Source: JAKOUL01 sp035378845 (GTDB taxonomy: Bacteria > Dictyoglomota > Dictyoglomia > Dictyoglomales > Dictyoglomaceae). Taken from it: DNA of 52,285 nt. A program made the position numbers and the translations under genes. The stretch lies in contig DAOSUP010000011.1 in NCBI GenBank assembly GCA_035378845.1, forward strand, positions 1 to 52,285, read 5' to 3'. This document shows positions 33,319 to 40,954 of this stretch, in pieces; the stretch's first letter is position 1, and each line of letters starts with the position of its first letter. A model generated the notes under the pieces. It ran no database searches and was not told where the DNA came from. It saw only the letters and a list, made by a program, of their open reading frames with translations.

Positions 33319-34383
33319 CTATTTTTCCTCCATCTCAAATATGCCCCTTCCAAAAATTGTCACAAATAGGATAAAGGCACCAAGCATAACTAAAGAGAAT
33401 AAAAGGATAAAACTCATGCTTATTTCTTCGGCTCCCACAGACATTCTAAGACTACGTCCTATATAATAAAGGGGCAAAAATTTAGCAAAAGTTTTTAGAT
33501 AATCAGGTAAGAATCCCAATGGAAAATATATCCCAGAGAAAAATGCCATAACATTTAAAATTAAATTCCCTACATTATTTGCTGTTTGAGGCTCTTTAAA
33601 TACGCTTGATAATAAGATACCTAAAGCCATCATGCCAAGAATTGATGTTCCAGCAGAGATAAGATATAAAACCCAATTTATTGCAAATCTAATCCCAAAT
33701 AAAAACTGAGAGATTAAAAGGACAAGAGTACAAGAGGCTAAGCTTACAAGAAAATTTCCCACAAGCATTCCAGAGATAAGAGTGGAAGCACTTACAGGCG
33801 TTACAGCAAATCTTTTTAATATGCCTTCTTTTCTGTAATATCCAAAAAGAGCAATCATTAAAAACATAGCCGAACCAATAGAAAAACTCACAACACCTGG
33901 TATCATATAACCAAGATCGGTAATCTTAGCCTTTCCAGGATCTATAGTCTCTTCCTCTACTTTTATAAACTTCTCTTCTATCCCAGCTTCCTTCTTAGAA
34001 TAGAGGGTAGATATACTACTTCCCAAATTTCTTAGGAATGGCTTCTGCTGAAAACTTGTAAAATTTATAAGAAGTTTAAATTTATTCCCATCAAAGATAA
34101 CTCCACAATCAGCATCTCCTTTTAGGACCATATCTCTCATCTCATCTTCTTTTTCTACTAAGATCACATTAGTACCTTCTAACTCCTTCACAACTTCTGC
34201 CACATTCCCTTGTGATTTTAAGACTGAAATATTTGTTATAGGAAGCTCTTCAGATGAGCCTCCAAAGACGAAGCCAAAGATGATGATAATAATCATAGGT
34301 AGAATAAGAGAGAAGAAGAAAGTGAATTTATCTCTGTAGAAACTCTTTAATCTATATAAAGCTACACTCAAAAAGCTTTTCAT
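33319..34383 (-). CDS. ABC-2 type transporter permease
   Basis: A 354-residue permease. One N-terminal membrane segment (FTFFFSLILPMIIIIIFGFV) is followed by an extracytoplasmic domain (about 45-165). Five more hydrophobic segments occupy the C-terminal half. This is the layout of ABC2_membrane_3 exporters of the Nat/linearmycin-resistance type. It pairs with the permease upstream (ATGA overlap) and the ATPase before that. Substrate is unknown; lipids, peptides or drugs are typical. Confidence 0.87.
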   Translation of the reverse strand: MKSFLSVALYRLKSFYRDKFTFFFSLILPMIIIIIFGFVFGGSSEELPITNISVLKSQGNVAEVVKELEGTNVILVEKEDEMRDMVLKGDADCGVIFDGNKFKLLINFTSFQQKPFLRNLGSSISTLYSKKEAGIEEKFIKVEEETIDPGKAKITDLGYMIPGVVSFSIGSAMFLMIALFGYYRKEGILKRFAVTPVSASTLISGMLVGNFLVSLASCTLVLLISQFLFGIRFAINWVLYLISAGTSILGMMALGILLSSVFKEPQTANNVGNLILNVMAFFSGIYFPLGFLPDYLKTFAKFLPLYYIGRSLRMSVGAEEISMSFILLFSLVMLGAFILFVTIFGRGIFEMEEK

Positions 34384-35543
34384 GAAAACTCACTCACCAT
34401 ATATTTTTTTAGTGCGATATAGAGAAAGATTACAATGTAGATTAAAGGTACTAAAACACTTAGAAATTTCGGATATGTAGAGCTCATAATCCCTAAGGAA
34501 CCCCTTACACCATCACAAAGATAGGTAATAGGATTTATCAAAACAATCCATTTAATAAACCAAGGCACACCTTGAACTGGAAAATAAATCCCTCCCAAAA
34601 ATTGCATAGGAAATTGAAGTATCTGACCAACTATTCCAGCAGAATTTGCACTCTTTGATACAGCAGATATGAAGAAACCCATAGCACAAAAAGTAATCAT
34701 GGATAAAAACATATAAAAAAGAAAGGCAGGATTAAAGGGATTTATAGTACTTTTATACACAAATTTACAAATTGCACTTACAACAACTATTTGAATAATA
34801 ATAAAATAAGCCCTTGATAAGAAAAAAGAGCTAAAAAAGGAGATAGGAGAAAGGGATGTTACATGAAGTCTCTTATAGATCTTTCCTTCTTTATACCAAG
34901 CAAGCTCTGAACCTATCCCTAGTAGTCCTGTAAAGAATATTGCAAGAATAAGAATGCCTGGATATAAAAAATCCACATATGAAAACGTCTCTTTTGTCCC
35001 CACAATTTCGGTCTCTACTTCATACTCTTTTATATCTTTCATCCTTTTTGCAAACTCTAAATCAAATCTTTCAAAAATATTCTTTACTATTAAAGAAGCA
35101 GTCTGGGACGTGGTACTATGTTTCAAAGAATATATTTTTATAGTGGGAGGCTCAAAACTAAGCCCAAAACTTTTAAAAGCAAAATTGGAAAGAAGTGCTG
35201 CATCAAATCCCTTAGGAATTTCTACTATACCATTGACCTTTTCAGATTTAAGATCCGATAGCATATTATCCTTAGAGGAAATACTATTAAAAACTTTAAG
35301 ATCAAAGATTTTATTCTCTCCAGAGCTTAAATTATTAAATACATCGTAGATGATATTAGAAAACTCACCTTGTTCAGGCTTTATAAGATAAAGACTTAGA
35401 TTTATTCTTTCTACATCTGTAGTAGAGGAGAAGATAGTAACAAGTATGACAAGAAGCACTATTGGAAAAGCAAGGAACCAGAATAAATAATCCTTCTGTC
35501 TAATAACAGATTTAAAAAGATAGAATGAATTCTTTAAGATCAT
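34380..35543 (-). CDS. ABC-2 type transporter permease
   Basis: A 387-residue permease with the same layout as its partner: an N-terminal segment (YLFWFLAFPIVLLVILVTIF), a large external domain to about residue 185, then a cluster of membrane segments ending in FLSVLVPLIYIVIFLYIAL. It probably forms a heterodimer with the next gene product. ATGA overlaps on both sides show tight coupling in the order ATPase, permease, permease. Confidence 0.87.
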   Translation of the reverse strand: MILKNSFYLFKSVIRQKDYLFWFLAFPIVLLVILVTIFSSTTDVERINLSLYLIKPEQGEFSNIIYDVFNNLSSGENKIFDLKVFNSISSKDNMLSDLKSEKVNGIVEIPKGFDAALLSNFAFKSFGLSFEPPTIKIYSLKHSTTSQTASLIVKNIFERFDLEFAKRMKDIKEYEVETEIVGTKETFSYVDFLYPGILILAIFFTGLLGIGSELAWYKEGKIYKRLHVTSLSPISFFSSFFLSRAYFIIIQIVVVSAICKFVYKSTINPFNPAFLFYMFLSMITFCAMGFFISAVSKSANSAGIVGQILQFPMQFLGGIYFPVQGVPWFIKWIVLINPITYLCDGVRGSLGIMSSTYPKFLSVLVPLIYIVIFLYIALKKYMVSEFS

Positions 35544-36475
35544 GCTTCTTCTCTCAACTGTTTACCTGTCAAAGCGAGAAAAACATCTTCAAGATTTGGC
35601 TGTCTGATTATCTCATTAGTTATTTTAAGATCATATTTTTGAGCAGATTTTAATAACGTATCAATAGTAGAAAAAACGTCATCGGTTTTTACCACAAGCT
35701 TACTTTTTTTAGGGTTATAGGTAAGACTAAGGTTTATCTCTTGAAGTTCATTTAAAAATTCCTGATTCTCTTCAATCTCTACCTCTATTATACTTTCTCC
35801 ACCTATACTTTTTATCAAATCTTCTGGAGTCCCTTCTCTTATAATCTTACCGTTATCCATAATACAAACCCAATCTGAAAGAAACTCTGCTTCCTCCATA
35901 TAGTGAGTTGTAAGTACTATAGTCTTACCCTGCTTCTTTAGATTGAGAAGAAGCTCCCATACATTTCTTCGTGCCTGAGGATCAAGTCCTGTGGTTGGCT
36001 CATCCAGAAACATAAGAATGGGATCATTAATAAGTGCAAGTCCTAACGCTAATCTCTGTTTCTGTCCTCCTGATAATTTCTCCACATAAGTATTTGCTTT
36101 TTCCTTTAATGATACAAAACCTAAAACGTCATCTACTTCTTTTCCCTTATTATAAAAACTTCTAAACATACTTAGAGTTTCTTTTACCGTAAGGTTAGGT
36201 ATGAAAGAGGTCTCTTGAAGAGATACCCCTATAATCTCTTTCTCTTCTTTACCAATTCTTTCTACAGTTCTACCAAAAATGGTAATTTTACCACTATCAG
36301 GAGTTCTTAGTCCCTCAATAATCTCAAGAGTAGTAGTCTTACCTGCTCCATTAGGACCCAGAAGAGTAAAAATTGATCCCTGCTTTATCTTAAAACTTGT
36401 ACCGTTTACTGCTACTAAGCTTCCGTAAGTTTTTCTTAGATCTTCTACTTCTACAATAAATTTGTAATTCATCAT
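35540..36475 (-). CDS. ABC transporter ATP-binding protein
   Basis: A 311-residue ATPase of the DrrA/NatA type. Walker A is LLGPNGAGKTTTLE, the signature is KLSGGQKQRLALGLAL, Walker B is ILMFLDEPTTGLDPQAR, and the switch histidine is in VLTTHYMEEAEFL. The C-terminal 80 residues are the extra domain usual in this subfamily. The ATG directly follows the stop of the secreted beta-rich protein with no gap, so the four genes form one operon. Confidence 0.93.
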   Translation of the reverse strand: MMNYKFIVEVEDLRKTYGSLVAVNGTSFKIKQGSIFTLLGPNGAGKTTTLEIIEGLRTPDSGKITIFGRTVERIGKEEKEIIGVSLQETSFIPNLTVKETLSMFRSFYNKGKEVDDVLGFVSLKEKANTYVEKLSGGQKQRLALGLALINDPILMFLDEPTTGLDPQARRNVWELLLNLKKQGKTIVLTTHYMEEAEFLSDWVCIMDNGKIIREGTPEDLIKSIGGESIIEVEIEENQEFLNELQEINLSLTYNPKKSKLVVKTDDVFSTIDTLLKSAQKYDLKITNEIIRQPNLEDVFLALTGKQLREEA

Positions 36476-36916
36476 TTAGAAGTAATACCTAAATCCTAAA
36501 GCCCCATCCACATCAAAATATGTACCAGGGACTAATTCAAGGGTTGGTACTATCTCAAAGAAGAAATCTAAAGGCATTCCCTTAGGTATATATACTATCC
36601 CTAAAGGAAGTCTTATTCCAAAACTGGTATTATCACTTACCAATATTCTTGCCCCTATACCATAATAAAAAGGTAAAGATCCATTATTTATTTTGAATAC
36701 TTCAAAATTATGATTTACATAATCTGCAGAAAGATGTAGAACATTAGCTATTGTACTCCAAGCTAAACCAAAGTCTAAAGCAGTATTTTTGCCCTGCCAT
36801 AACCTCAAAGAAAGACCTGTAGGTTCTCCTACTACAACTCCTACCCCTAAATTTCCTGCATAAGAAATGCTAAGAAGGAAAACTAATAAAAAGAAACATA
36901 GAATAAACTTTTTCAT
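36476..36916 (-). CDS. Small secreted outer-membrane-like beta-barrel protein
   Basis: A 146-residue protein with a signal peptide (MKKFILCFFLLVFLLSISYA, probable cut after SYA). The mature part alternates polar and hydrophobic residues in short strands, such as LGVGVVVGEPTGLSLRLW and FYYGIGARILV. It ends in GFRYYF, a terminal Phe typical of outer-membrane beta barrels. Eight strands would fit the size. No specific family is recognised. It has a GGGGTGATAAG ribosome site and an upstream promoter with palindromes. Its stop abuts the ABC ATPase start, so it is probably made with the exporter. Confidence 0.75.
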   Translation of the reverse strand: MKKFILCFFLLVFLLSISYAGNLGVGVVVGEPTGLSLRLWQGKNTALDFGLAWSTIANVLHLSADYVNHNFEVFKINNGSLPFYYGIGARILVSDNTSFGIRLPLGIVYIPKGMPLDFFFEIVPTLELVPGTYFDVDGALGFRYYF

Positions 36917-36941
36917 CTCTTATCACCCCACTTCCTGATCA

Positions 36942-36971
36942 ATTTTCTGTAAACTTTTGCAAGTTTATCAA
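36942..36971 (-). promoter_or_regulatory. Candidate promoter for the secreted protein/ABC exporter operon
   Basis: On the minus strand TTGATA (36966-36971) and GAAAAT (36942-36947) are 18 bases apart, 26 bases before the ATG. The -10 matches only four of six consensus bases. The spacer contains one of two identical palindromes, pointing to repression at this site. Confidence 0.45.
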
Positions 36972-36995
36972 AAAATCTAAACTTTTGCAAGTTTA
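36950..36995. repeat. Two identical 18-base palindromic elements, 28 bases apart
   Basis: TAAACTTTTGCAAGTTTA occurs at 36950-36967 and 36978-36995. Each has perfect seven-base arms (TAAACTT and AAGTTTA) around TTGC. One copy lies in the candidate promoter spacer of the exporter operon, the other just upstream. Centre spacing of 28 bases is close to two and two thirds helical turns. They look like operators for one regulator. Confidence 0.75.
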
Positions 36996-37210
36996 CAAAT
37001 TGCCTTTAAAAGTCTATATGAAAAATCTATTTCTATCTGTGGTGAGCTTAGAGAAGAATTCTTAGAAGAGAGGTAATTAGGAAGATATTTTTTAATTTCA
37101 TGATTTGGAATTTTGTCTTCAACTATCATCTCCACTACTTCTCTAATATTCTTTAATGCCTCTTCTTGAGTATAGAAGTTTATAAAATTTAAAGATTTAA
37201 TGATACAATA
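36977..37210 (-). pseudogene. HicB-like antitoxin remnant without start codon
   Basis: An open frame of 77 codons runs between stops and has no usable start at its beginning. It reads FYTQEEALKNIREVVEMIVED, which resembles the TxEEALxNIKEAIELYLED helix of HicB/UPF0150 antitoxins. The N-terminal strands of HicB are missing and no HicA toxin gene is next to it. The C-terminal end (ICKLAKV, stop) runs into one of the palindromes. I read it as a decayed gene. The call rests on one motif, so a chance match is possible. Confidence 0.4.
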
Positions 37211-37235
37211 TTAGATAGGTAGGTTAATGACAAAA

Positions 37236-37273
37236 TTCCTATTTATGCTTTTTTAGTTCTTAATAAATAGGAA
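37236..37273. repeat. Inverted repeat upstream of the TIGR04076-type gene
   Basis: TTCCTATTTAT (37236-37246) and ATAAATAGGAA (37263-37273) are perfect 11-base arms with a 16-base loop. They lie about 28 bases before the ATG, before the AAGGAGATGA ribosome site. A leader hairpin or an operator are both possible. Confidence 0.6.
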
Positions 37274-37300
37274 AATATTAATTTTTAAGGAGATGATTTT

Positions 37301-37579
37301 ATGTTAGAGGATGATGTGAAATTTAGAATTACAGTAAAGTCTACAAAGGATGGTGAACCTTGCTATGCAGGGCATAAACCAGGAGATACCTTTGAATGTG
37401 GCTATCTTACACCTGAGGGATTATGTGGATGGGCTTATCACTCTCTGTATCCTTTTATTCATGCCTTAAGACATACAAAATCTTATGAAGATGAAGATTA
37501 TAGATTAGTAAAGAAAGATACTGTGGAAGTAGCATGCCCAGATAATGCTTGGGTTGTTTTTAAAATAGAGAAACTCTGA
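37301..37579 (+). CDS. TIGR04076 family protein
   Basis: A 92-residue protein of unknown function. It matches the small family with a GHKxGD..E motif (here YAGHKPGDTFECG) and a LCGWAYHSLYPFIHALR core, which corresponds to the family's MCPxAWxxLYPyvxaL segment. It has four cysteines (CYAGH, ECGY, LCGW, ACPDN), which may bind metal. AAGGAGATGA fixes the start. It stands alone on the plus strand between minus-strand operons and is followed by a perfect hairpin. Confidence 0.75.
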   Translation: MLEDDVKFRITVKSTKDGEPCYAGHKPGDTFECGYLTPEGLCGWAYHSLYPFIHALRHTKSYEDEDYRLVKKDTVEVACPDNAWVVFKIEKL

Positions 37580-37616
37580 TATAAGCTTAATGTAACTTTT
37601 GAAGTATTAGGAAATG

Positions 37617-37646
37617 GCCTATCCCTATATTTCTATAGGGATAGGC
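37617..37646. terminator. Perfect 13-bp hairpin between convergent genes
   Basis: GCCTATCCCTATA and TATAGGGATAGGC pair perfectly around TTTC. The hairpin lies between the ends of the TIGR04076-type gene and the convergent secreted enzyme gene. The T-run is short (TTT, then AAAAAT), so termination is likely but not certain. It may serve both strands. Confidence 0.6.
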
Positions 37647-37671
37647 TTTAAAAATATGGATAAATCAAAAT

Positions 37672-39276
37672 TTACTTTATCTCAATTTTAACATCCATCC
37701 TTGCCTCTCCTGATCCACCCCCATTGCATACTATATCGTAAGTTCTATTTTTGCCCCAATTTTGCCCAGAAGTTAAGAACAAACTCCCAACCCCAATAAG
37801 ATCATCATCTCCTGTATCTGCATCATAAACTCTAATATTTATAGATAGATAGTTTCCCACATTAGGAGTCTCAAAAACTATTACATTTATACCATCTCTT
37901 ATATCTCCCTCATTCATTCCCCAGTCTCCAGAAGAAGGAACTCTTGTAGATTGAGTCCTTACTCCATCAGTTATCACAAATTTTGCATACACATCATCCT
38001 TTCCTGCCCACTCTGGATTCGTCTCATCTACTAAATTGTATCTTTTAACTATAACCATAACAGGTATATTAGGCGAAACACTAAAACGGAGATAGTATCC
38101 TCGCTCCATTATAGCCACACAACAGGCTACAGCTACGGGGTAAATCTCTCTCATATAATCATCATATGGTATATAAAAAGTAGTCTTAGAAGGCTCGGCT
38201 CCCCATAAATTGTTCCAGTTAGCTGTAGAATAATTATAAACTTTTTGTGCTAACTTTTCTAAAAGCCACCTTACTTCTCTCTTGTATGGAGGGATTCCAC
38301 CCACAGTAAAGGTGTTATTAAGAGCATTTTTGACTTTTTCTACATCAAACCATCTTTTTCTCCCTTCATATTCCTTTTCTCCCCTATAGGTATACCAGTA
38401 ATTTGCCCAATCCTCAAATTCCGAGTGTCCCCATCCAAGAGTATTAAAAACGTGATGTATTTCAGAAAGATCCCCTACTCCATGTAGACAATATCCAAGA
38501 TAGAAAGGTCCCCAATAAGGATGGCTCCACCAATCCTGACTTTGCTTAAACCAATAATCACTTAAATTATCCATGGGAGCATAAATCATATTATGATGAT
38601 CATCTCCCCATCTCGTATAGCAAGAATAGTTAGTGGAAGATATTAAATTACCTGCCTCATCTTTTCCTCCTTCACTTTTTTCATACCAATCCAATAAAGC
38701 TCCTGAATGTGTTATACAAAAATCATCGTTTCCCATCCACACATCTACCCAATAATCATCATCGTGCGCATTATTTACCAAGGTTTTATGCCTTATATAG
38801 TTATATCCATCAATATTATTATGAATTCCTCCTCTCCTATTACCATGAGAACTATCCTGCCAATTATTCACATAGGAAGGATAATCTAAAAAATGCATAT
38901 ACGCAGAGTAATTTGTACCGTTAGCAAACATATGTATTATCCAGTCTGGAATCCATGAGCCTTCTGGTCTTGTCATATGTCTATGGAAAGGCCATAATTC
39001 GTCATTATCAAAACAAAGATTTGGAAGTTTATCAAAATCCACAGCTCCACTGGCTATAATATCCCAAGGTCTATTATCAGGAAAACCCCAATTTTGTGTC
39101 ATCCAGTTAGCTGCACTTCTCTGTTGAGCTGTGGCATAAGAGACATGTTCCATATAGTAATAAGCATCTTTAATTATTTCACTGTGGATAACCCCACCCC
39201 AAGAAAAAGTATCATTAAGATTCAAAGACACAAATAAAAGTAAAAAGAAGATTATCAATATCTTAATAGATTTCAT
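37672..39276 (-). CDS. Secreted zinc-dependent phospholipase C/P1-nuclease-like enzyme with C2-like C-terminal domain
   Basis: A 534-residue exported protein. A signal peptide (residues 1-25) precedes Trp26; in this superfamily the N-terminal Trp of the mature enzyme is a zinc ligand. Further likely ligands are His31 (WGGVIH, spaced as in P1 nuclease), Asp80 or Asp82, His98 or His100, His265 and Asp269 (LHGVGDLSEIHH), His275, and His284 with Glu288 (GHSEFE). LHGVGDLSEIHHVFN resembles the bacterial zinc phospholipase C signature, and GHSEFE resembles GHVKFE of clostridial alpha-toxin. The C-terminal 140 residues look beta-rich and C2-like, with KDDVYAKFVI and VYDADTGDDDLIG. It probably cleaves phospholipid head groups or nucleic acid outside the cell. 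It lies six bases after a SurA-like gene. Confidence 0.75.
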   Translation of the reverse strand: MKSIKILIIFFLLLFVSLNLNDTFSWGGVIHSEIIKDAYYYMEHVSYATAQQRSAANWMTQNWGFPDNRPWDIIASGAVDFDKLPNLCFDNDELWPFHRHMTRPEGSWIPDWIIHMFANGTNYSAYMHFLDYPSYVNNWQDSSHGNRRGGIHNNIDGYNYIRHKTLVNNAHDDDYWVDVWMGNDDFCITHSGALLDWYEKSEGGKDEAGNLISSTNYSCYTRWGDDHHNMIYAPMDNLSDYWFKQSQDWWSHPYWGPFYLGYCLHGVGDLSEIHHVFNTLGWGHSEFEDWANYWYTYRGEKEYEGRKRWFDVEKVKNALNNTFTVGGIPPYKREVRWLLEKLAQKVYNYSTANWNNLWGAEPSKTTFYIPYDDYMREIYPVAVACCVAIMERGYYLRFSVSPNIPVMVIVKRYNLVDETNPEWAGKDDVYAKFVITDGVRTQSTRVPSSGDWGMNEGDIRDGINVIVFETPNVGNYLSINIRVYDADTGDDDLIGVGSLFLTSGQNWGKNRTYDIVCNGGGSGEARMDVKIEIK

Positions 39277-39282
39277 TTCTTT

Positions 39283-40641
39283 TTAGCCCCTCTCCTTCCA
39301 GAAATTCTTTATCTCTTCATCGGTTATAGTTTTTAATACTTCTGCATCAACTTGGACTTTTAATGCCTTTTTCTCTCCTTTGTAAAGGTTAAGCAACAAA
39401 TTCTGAGTTTTTGAAGAGATAACCTCTTTCTCTATCTCCCCCTTCACTGTATCAAAGGGGAGAACCTTACCTTGAATTTTAAAGAGATCCTTATTAATAG
39501 TGTAATAATTTCTAAGCTCATTCTCATTAATCTGAATCTTATACGTAGGAACCCTTTGAGATAGCACACTTAAATAAAATATCTCTGATATCGTAGATTC
39601 TTTAATAAAATCATGCATATCATTAACAAAATCCTGATCTTCTTTTGAAAGAGTCTCAAAAAGCTTCTTGAGATATTTTACCTGTATCGCTTTTAAGATG
39701 ATCTCTGGTTTATCTATGGAACCTAAAAAAATCTCTATAGCATGAGAAGGGTACAAATCTAAAACCTCCCTGAGGTAGAAAGGAGCTCCATCTACCTCTG
39801 CTACTACTACTTTGCTCCAATCTAAATCTTTCTTTTTCCCTAAAAGTTTCACATAATCTATTTGAGTAAATGTAATTTTCTTCTCAGCTGTAACCTTGTT
39901 GAGTGTATCTCTGAGAAACTTATTTTTATTAGATTTAAAATTTGCATAGTCTTCTGGAGTATATAGCCTACCTAATACATAATCTACAACAAAGTGATCT
40001 TCTTTTTCTCTTATTTTTTCTGCAACTACAAGGCTTTTATCATCTATTCCTTCTGCTTTAGCCTTCTCACTAAGAACATATATTTCTTGTAAAATTTCAA
40101 AGGCATCCTCAGGAGAAACTGCAGTTTTTCTCCATAACATATAAGTTACTAAATCTTTGTTTATCTTTTTATCGTTGATTGTTAATATAAAAGGTCTTTG
40201 CAAAGTTATAGCTCCTGGAAGGATTACTTTTTTAGAGACAAGAATCTCGGGTTTTAAAATCAAAACTTTAGAGACAGACACATTAAGTTTATTCTCCGCT
40301 AAAATCAAAAGATCCATAAATTCTTTGCTTTCTCCATACTTTTTAGCTAATACTTTTAACTCTGCGATCTCTGATAATAGTTTTTCTTTTAATTTATTTA
40401 TCTCATCTTCTTTTCCACCTTCTGATTCTAAAACCTTCAATTTCTCCCAATCTTGCAAAAATTCCTCTGCGTGCTTTTTTACCTCATCGTTTTTGGCCAT
40501 CTCTCCAAGAAGATATATGGATTTTGAGGTTTGAGGTATGTTTTGTAATACAGGTTGAGCATTAACTGGAAAGACGTTTGCCAAAAAGATAATTAAAAAA
40601 AGCAGGAACATGAGAAGAAAAATTTTCCTTAGACGCATCAA
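39283..40641 (-). CDS. SurA-like secreted chaperone without a clear PPIase domain
   Basis: A 452-residue exported protein with a signal peptide (about 1-28, ending VNAQP). A charged helical region follows, rich in Lys and Glu (about 45-125). ITLQRPFILTINDKKINKDL resembles the SurA/PrsA N-domain strand. The closing INENELRNYYTINKDLFKIQ, with DTVKGEIEKEV, matches the end of SurA/PpiD-like chaperone domains, where a parvulin domain would normally follow the YY...F segment but is absent. It probably helps fold secreted proteins, perhaps the phospholipase-like enzyme in the same operon. A promoter with 17-base spacing and AAAGGGGGGA precede it. Confidence 0.65.
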   Translation of the reverse strand: MMRLRKIFLLMFLLFLIIFLANVFPVNAQPVLQNIPQTSKSIYLLGEMAKNDEVKKHAEEFLQDWEKLKVLESEGGKEDEINKLKEKLLSEIAELKVLAKKYGESKEFMDLLILAENKLNVSVSKVLILKPEILVSKKVILPGAITLQRPFILTINDKKINKDLVTYMLWRKTAVSPEDAFEILQEIYVLSEKAKAEGIDDKSLVVAEKIREKEDHFVVDYVLGRLYTPEDYANFKSNKNKFLRDTLNKVTAEKKITFTQIDYVKLLGKKKDLDWSKVVVAEVDGAPFYLREVLDLYPSHAIEIFLGSIDKPEIILKAIQVKYLKKLFETLSKEDQDFVNDMHDFIKESTISEIFYLSVLSQRVPTYKIQINENELRNYYTINKDLFKIQGKVLPFDTVKGEIEKEVISSKTQNLLLNLYKGEKKALKVQVDAEVLKTITDEEIKNFWKERG

Positions 40642-40954
40642 AATCCCCCCTTTAGATAAGATTAAATTAAAGAATGTTCCCCCTAAGGAAAATTCTAAAC
40701 CTAAAATTTTTAAAAATCAAGTAATTTTTAAAAAATCTAAAATAATTAGGTTAAATAGATGAGTATAAAGATACATCCCTGAAAAGTTTCCTTATCTAAA
40801 GGTATTTATACAGAAGGAAAAATAATCTTTCCTATACTTTTTCGCTTATCCCAATATATGGGTATCAATTCAACTATACTAAATTAATTAGCATCAACAT
40901 TTCTATTTCCTATCGTAATCTTCCCTACTCAGGTTACTCCTTTTTAACTAAAGA
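40642..40954. other. Noncoding region with several inverted repeats
   Basis: No gene is supported in these 313 bases. The stretch holds the promoter of the SurA-like gene, a 12-base perfect inverted repeat (CCTTTAGATAAG at 40650-40661, CTTATCTAAAGG at 40791-40802), and a small hairpin AGGAAA/TTTCCT near 40816-40834. CCCA/TGGG lies at 40850-40862. The upstream ABC exporter gene (minus strand) ends at 40955, so some of this may form its 3' end or a leader RNA. Confidence 0.5.
40692..40720 (-). promoter_or_regulatory. Promoter of the SurA-like/phospholipase operon
   Basis: On the minus strand TTGATT (40715-40720) and TAGAAT (40692-40697) are separated by exactly 17 bases, about 50 bases before the ATG. 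The resulting leader contains one arm of the long inverted repeat described for this region. Confidence 0.6.

Noticed and set aside
36950..36995. Two identical repeats considered as a CRISPR array
   Set aside because: Only two copies, 18 bases each, with a 10-base gap; each is itself a palindrome and sits at a promoter. No cas gene is nearby.
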